From contig NC_065570.1 of assembly GCF_937616625.2 (NCBI RefSeq), positions 7,760,001 to 7,824,000 of the forward strand: DNA of 64,000 nt. The letters run 5' to 3'. The notes below the pieces were generated by a model. It saw only the letters and a list, made by a program, of their open reading frames with translations, did no database searches and was not told where the DNA came from. Position numbers and translations under genes: made by a program. This document shows positions 59,677-64,000 of this stretch, piece by piece. Within the stretch, counting starts at the first letter, position 1; every line of letters starts with the position of its first letter. Source of the stretch: Mercurialis annua. Lineage: Eukaryota; Streptophyta; Magnoliopsida; Malpighiales; Euphorbiaceae.

Positions 59677-62099
59677 TGTAATACCCTGTAAGTTCAGGTG
59701 CCGTTTAGTGCAACGTGTCCGGCAGAGAAGGACCGGAGTTGCAGAGATAAAGATATTGGATATTAAAGAAAAGGATAATATGGAGTAAGACGTATATGTT
59801 TGAGGATTAGAATAAGAAAATAAGGAAAAATATCAAGAAAAGTTACAAACTAGAGTTCAGGGACTAAAGTGGTAATTTAACCAGTTAAGTCCGAAAATGG
59901 AATTATTTCGCCAAGGTCCGCGAAATGTTTTATAGTATTGGTGGTAAAAGTTTCAGGTCAATCGGAGACCTTTTAAAATTTGGACGCGGATTCATTTTGG
60001 GCTAAATTGTCAATTTTGAAGAATTCAAGGACCAAAGTGCAAATTAGCCAATTTAGCCTCGAGAATAGCAATCGGAAGATTATCGACGAGAATAGTTATA
60101 TTTGGAGTAGTATTATTTATTTGGATATAAATAATACGTAGATATTCGAGTTTAAGTGAGTAATTAACCGTTCGGTTAAAATTAGAAAGTTTAAAAGAGA
60201 AATGGTTTAAGTTAAAGAATTGAAGGATTAAAGTGGCTAATTAGCCAACTTATATGTTAAGGAAAGGAAGGAATCAGATGATTCCAGAGAGCAGAAGAGG
60301 AAGAGAGAAAGGAAAGGGCGAACGATTACGTTCCGCCGCCGTTTCGCCGTTTCTCGCCCAAATCGCGAGTTCTTTATATCGATTCGTTCAGAATTCGATT
60401 CTCTATCATCGCTAAGCTTCAAATCGAGGTAAGCTTGACGTTTTGGTTTAAGGTTTCGAGCGGTTTTATCGTTTTAACGATTTTGGATTCGAATTTGACG
60501 TTTTTGAAGTTATTATGACGTTTTTGAAGAAACCGAGATATGGGTTTTGAGTATGGATGTGTGAAGCATGTCGGAATGGTGATAAAACCCCGGAAATCAA
60601 CTTCCGAGGAGCTGTGCACGTGGTGCACGACCGTGTACCACGGGTGCACGAACGTGTACTGAAAGTACACGAACGTGCACCTAGCAAGGTACACGATCGT
60701 GTACCTAAAGTACACGAACGTGCACTTTTCATGGTGCACGAACGTGTACTAGAAGTACACGAACGTGTACCCCTGAGGTGCACGAACGTGCACTTGGTTG
60801 CACGATCGTGAACCCACCTCGGGGCAAGCCCGTGTACCCCGGCTCATATTCACGAGTGTATGACGTCTATTTGATCTAGAGATTTGATATTTTCGAGAAA
60901 ATTGGATTAAAATATTATCGAAGTCAAGAGTCGTATCGGGAATACGATCATATCGAACTAAGTTTATAACTTAGAGTTTTAGTATTAAGTTTACGATGAT
61001 GGATTAAACGTACATATGATTTGAATAGGAAGTGGATACATCGACGAGGTACGAGATCGACGAGCTGGAATAGTTAAAAGAGTGAATGACGTGTGGAGCT
61101 TACGTTTGGATATAAGGAATAGCGATCGTTGTGAGTTAAACTTTACTTCGAGTATTATTACGCAATAGATAGTTTTTATATTATAAATATAATATTAAAC
61201 TACATCGCATGCTATAGTATTTTATCGATAGAAATGAATTTGTACATCGTATTATCGAACATATATAGATTGTGAAAACTAGTATATGATCCGGGGGAAA
61301 CAAGCTACCTATTGGGTGTCAATAGGCTGTGTGATCACCAGCGTCCGGGTAAGTCATAGATAGAGATTTCATGGGTCGTATATCATACTTGTTTGTGCAT
61401 GCGATACAGAGCCTATCTGGTTGAACTATCCCGGGGCCTGTATCTGCGAGTCGGCTGGTTGAACTATCCCGGACTCATATCGATCGATCGTTAGATGTTG
61501 TGATAATGTTCATTATGCATACTAAGGTATTAGGGTTTCGATCGGATCAAATGCTCGAAGTATAATATGTTTGTATATATGTGTTTTGTTTTAAATGCGA
61601 TGTTATTTTCTATAATACCTTAGTAATGTGTTATCTCACTCAGTATTTCCCCAAATACTGACCCCTCACATTGATGTTTTCAGGTGTTTAGAGTCGGATC
61701 AGACAGACCGTCTTTGGTGTGCTGAGTACGAGTCCCCTTGGTGCTGCAGTAGTATACGTATGACGAGTCTTAACATAGAATAGTCAGGTCTTATAGGTTG
61801 TGTACATATTTAATGTTTGTTTGATGTGACGTCTTTTCGTTGTCAGTTTTGTATTGATCGATAGACGGGCTAGTACGTACAAGTTACGGAAGTGAGATGC
61901 CCACTATGGTTGTATCGATGATGTGATATATATGATGTACGTTATGATTGTAAACGTGTCTTCTTATTACATGTTTATAGGATAGTTGTGTTTGCGTTTC
62001 CGCGAAAAAGTTAGAGTGGTTTTAGGCTTGCTACGGGTTTCGGAGCTACCACTCCCATTCCCTAGCGCCGGTCTCGGCTCAATAATTTGGGTCGTGACA
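59677..62099 (+). repeat. 3' LTR
   Basis: Copy of 55775-58197 with no difference noticed by eye, including the palindrome array at 60614-60813. It is followed not by a target duplication but by 55 more bases copied from the start of the internal region. Confidence 0.85.
60614..60813. repeat. Array of 16-bp palindromes in the 3' LTR
   Basis: The same array as at 56712-56911, with the same units and spacers. Confidence 0.9.
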
Positions 62100-62452
62100 A
62101 AGTTGGTATCAGAGCAGTTGGTCCAGTTACCTCTGCTAATATGTGATTTGAGTGAGTATTTTAAGTTTGATTTGGTTGGTTGAGTGATTTTAAGGTTGAT
62201 TTGGTTGGTTTGGTGTGTGAATTTAGATTTGGGTGGGTGGGGTTGGTTTGATTTTTTTATATATATAATTTTAGGGATATTTTGGTCATTTTTAGGTACG
62301 AACGGTTTTTTGGGCTGTTTTGATGCAAAAGGAGTTTGCTGGCCCATTTGATAAAATTTAAGGGATTTAGTGATACTTTTGAAAGTTTAAAAGGTTTTGT
62401 GATAGGACCCCCTAAATTGGAGTGTCATGGTTAATTATTAGTCTAATTCCAT

Positions 62453-63474
62453 CTATACCATTGTTTAATTGCCGACTCTCCATTTGGCTTGTAGACAAAC
62501 TTTGACTATGCAGCATCTATATTATTGGTTCAATAATTCTTTCCAGTGAAACGAAAGCACTTATTTCACTGTCGCCTTCTCATCTAGCCAAAAACTTTTT
62601 GATTATATACCCGAGTTTTTAAGACATTAGAAGGACAATTTTTTTCTCGTCTCACACCCTACGCAACCTTTAAGGTCTATGGTATGTCATTCATTCTTCC
62701 CAAAGCAAATTCCACGTGCTCCTAACAAAGATAGCCACTATCATGCTTCCCATGTGAGTTATGTTGTCTACATTGGCTGGTATTGTTCCGCTCTTGCTGT
62801 TGTTGTTGTGGCTGGGTCGCCATATTACTATAAATGTTGTTCTTGTTCCTGTTTCTTTCTCTGTAGTCTGTTCCTTCTTCTTTACCTACCGCTAGTATTT
62901 TTTTTATTTATAGATTTATTATAAAAATAATGTGGCACAACCTTTATATGAAAAAATAAAACACTCTAAAACAGAACTCACCGATGAATAATTTGATAGA
63001 CGCCTAAATCTATTTGCAATAATACGTAATATATACCCATGGCCATCACATATTTGTAACACTTGTCCTCTTTGAATTTTCTGAAACGTTCATGTCTTTA
63101 TTTAATACTATGTCAATTTTTCTTCAACTCAGTAAGGGGCAGGTCCCATTCACAATAAAGACATAGAAGGGAAAGGAATATCAAAGACCGTCACATTCAA
63201 ATTGATGACTTAGGTTTGGTTTGATAATATTTTTACACATATACGTACATCGACAAGCGAAACACTTGGACAGATACGCAGAACATATTATTTTAAAAAT
63301 ATCATATTAAAAATGAAATTTATGTTCCAAATTCTAAACTTTCAACACATTTTAAAAATAAAAAATATTAATTAAATAAAATGTTCATACTATTTAAATT
63401 GGACATAAGTTTAGTAGACTAAAGTTAAAAAAAAATTCATAAATAATGATAGTAAATGATTTGTTTAAGGGTTA
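62453..63474. other. AT-rich intergenic DNA
   Basis: No gene seen. The 81-codon frame at 62679-62924 is hydrophobic and Cys/Val-rich and matches nothing I know. Confidence 0.5.
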
Positions 63475-63840
63475 ATCACCAAAAAAATGTCAAACATTTA
63501 CATCTTGTGTCAGCTATAGCTAAACTTTTCAAAATCACCAGATTTAGCCAATTCTATTTTATTTTGTTTTTTTTTTCAGCCATTTTTGAATCGAACCGGA
63601 TTTGTTGCCTACATGTCATCCATGTCATTTCCAACTCAGCAAACTAGCTGACATGGTAACATTCTAAAAATACCAAATTTTTACGTCTTGTGTCAGTCAT
63701 AATCAAATCTTTTTAAACCATTAAATTTACAAATTTTGCTATATTTTATTTCTTTTTCAGCAATTTTTAAATCGAACTGTATTTGTTGCCTTCATGTCAC
63801 TTACAACTCAACAAATTAGCTGACATGGAAACATCGCAAA
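63475..63840. repeat. Diverged tandem duplication, about 180-bp unit
   Basis: Two successive blocks share CATCTTGTGTCAGCTATAG / CGTCTTGTGTCAGTCATAA, a TTTTTCAGC(C/A)ATTTTT phrase, AATCGAAC(C/T)G, ATTTGTTGCCT(A/T)CATGTCA and AGCTGACATGG(T/A)AACAT in the same order. A MITE dimer is possible. Confidence 0.7.
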
Positions 63841-64000
63841 CCACTAACCCAAATTAACCAAATCAAATATTAAACCAAACAAACAAATCCAACTAAATCA
63901 AATAATAATTAATTAATTACTAAAATTCATATATATTAAAAAATTAATATTAATTTATTTCGCTTAATAACTAATGGATATATATCTAATTTTTATTAAA

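Larger units (their letters stand above)
55775..62154 (+). mobile_element. Non-autonomous Ty3/gypsy-type LTR retrotransposon
   Basis: Two direct repeats 3,902 bp apart (55775-58252 and 59677-62154) enclose a 1,424-bp unique region. LTR start TGTAATACCC, a primer-binding site TGGTATCAGAGC (initiator-Met tRNA type) and a polypurine tract AAGGGGGGAAGAA just before the right LTR fix the orientation as plus. No gag, protease, reverse transcriptase or integrase is present, so it must have moved with borrowed enzymes. I noticed no difference between the two repeats, which implies a recent insertion. The sequence style (large LTR, this PBS, this tract) suggests the Tekay/Del chromovirus group, an inference. 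The right repeat runs past the usual LTR end. Confidence 0.88.
55482..62442. mobile_element. Long-TIR MULE-like element, split by a nested LTR retrotransposon
   Basis: The left arm (55482-about 55770) and right arm (about 62155-62442) are inverted copies of each other: for example CCATGACACTCTAATTTAGG on the left against CCTAAATTGGAGTGTCATGG on the right, and ACCTAAAAATGACCAAAATA against TATTTTGGTCATTTTTAGGT. The identical 10-mer CTAATTCCAT flanks the pair at 55472-55481 and 62443-62452, the duplication size expected of Mutator-like elements. Without the retrotransposon the element would be about 580 bp of almost pure inverted repeat. Confidence 0.82.

Overview
This window is nuclear DNA from a dicot plant. 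The evidence is intron-rich genes with GT-AG introns, plant-specific families (AMT2-type ammonium transporter, LRR receptor-like protein, HEC-type bHLH), very AT-rich intergenic DNA, and plant repeat types (MULE and hAT MITEs, tRNA-headed SINEs, L1-type LINEs, a Ty3/gypsy-type LTR retrotransposon). The species cannot be fixed from the sequence. All exon boundaries were read by eye from splice consensus and reading-frame continuity; transcripts have not been seen.

Layout. 1-5.5 kb: an AMT2-clade ammonium transporter (+). 7.6-10.0 kb: a BAG-domain Hsp70 co-chaperone with a ubiquitin-like domain (-). 10.5-13.3 kb: MITEs and a SINE. 14.2-19.7 kb: the spliceosomal factor CWC22 (-). 20-24.1 kb: a dense cluster of MULE-type MITEs, including one nested in another, and a hairpin-forming GTGT/ACAC element. 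24.3-25.2 kb: a small PEBP/RKIP-like protein (-) with a G-box pair upstream. 26-30 kb: MITEs, including a hAT-type element with a perfect 8-bp target duplication. 31.5-32.1 kb: a single-exon atypical bHLH factor (+). 34.2-37.3 kb: LINE pieces in opposite orientations, separated by a second copy of the hairpin element. 37.9-41.3 kb: a Ve1-like LRR receptor-like protein (-). 43.9-48.5 kb: an aprataxin-like gene (P-loop kinase + macro + HIT + zinc finger) (+). 49.5-51.8 kb: a pyruvate decarboxylase (-), tail-to-tail with the aprataxin-like gene and carrying an in-frame stop before its normal end. 52-55 kb: MITEs, a short solo LTR and a dead LINE. 55.5-62.4 kb: a long-TIR MULE-like element split by a young non-autonomous LTR retrotransposon with 2.4-kb LTRs. 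62.5-64 kb: AT-rich DNA with a diverged tandem duplication.

The genes do not form a functional cluster. The order PEBP - bHLH - aprataxin-like - pyruvate decarboxylase matches, from memory, the Arabidopsis run At5g01300 - At5g01310 - At5g01320, where At5g01310 (bHLH140) is annotated as a bHLH-aprataxin fusion. Here the bHLH and the aprataxin gene are separate, each with its own start and stop, with about 12 kb of LINE, repeat and RLP sequence between them.

The most notable non-gene structures are the LTR retrotransposon, whose right repeat runs 55 bp past the expected LTR end and includes a copy of the primer-binding site, and the array of 16-bp palindromes spaced about two helical turns apart inside each of its LTRs.
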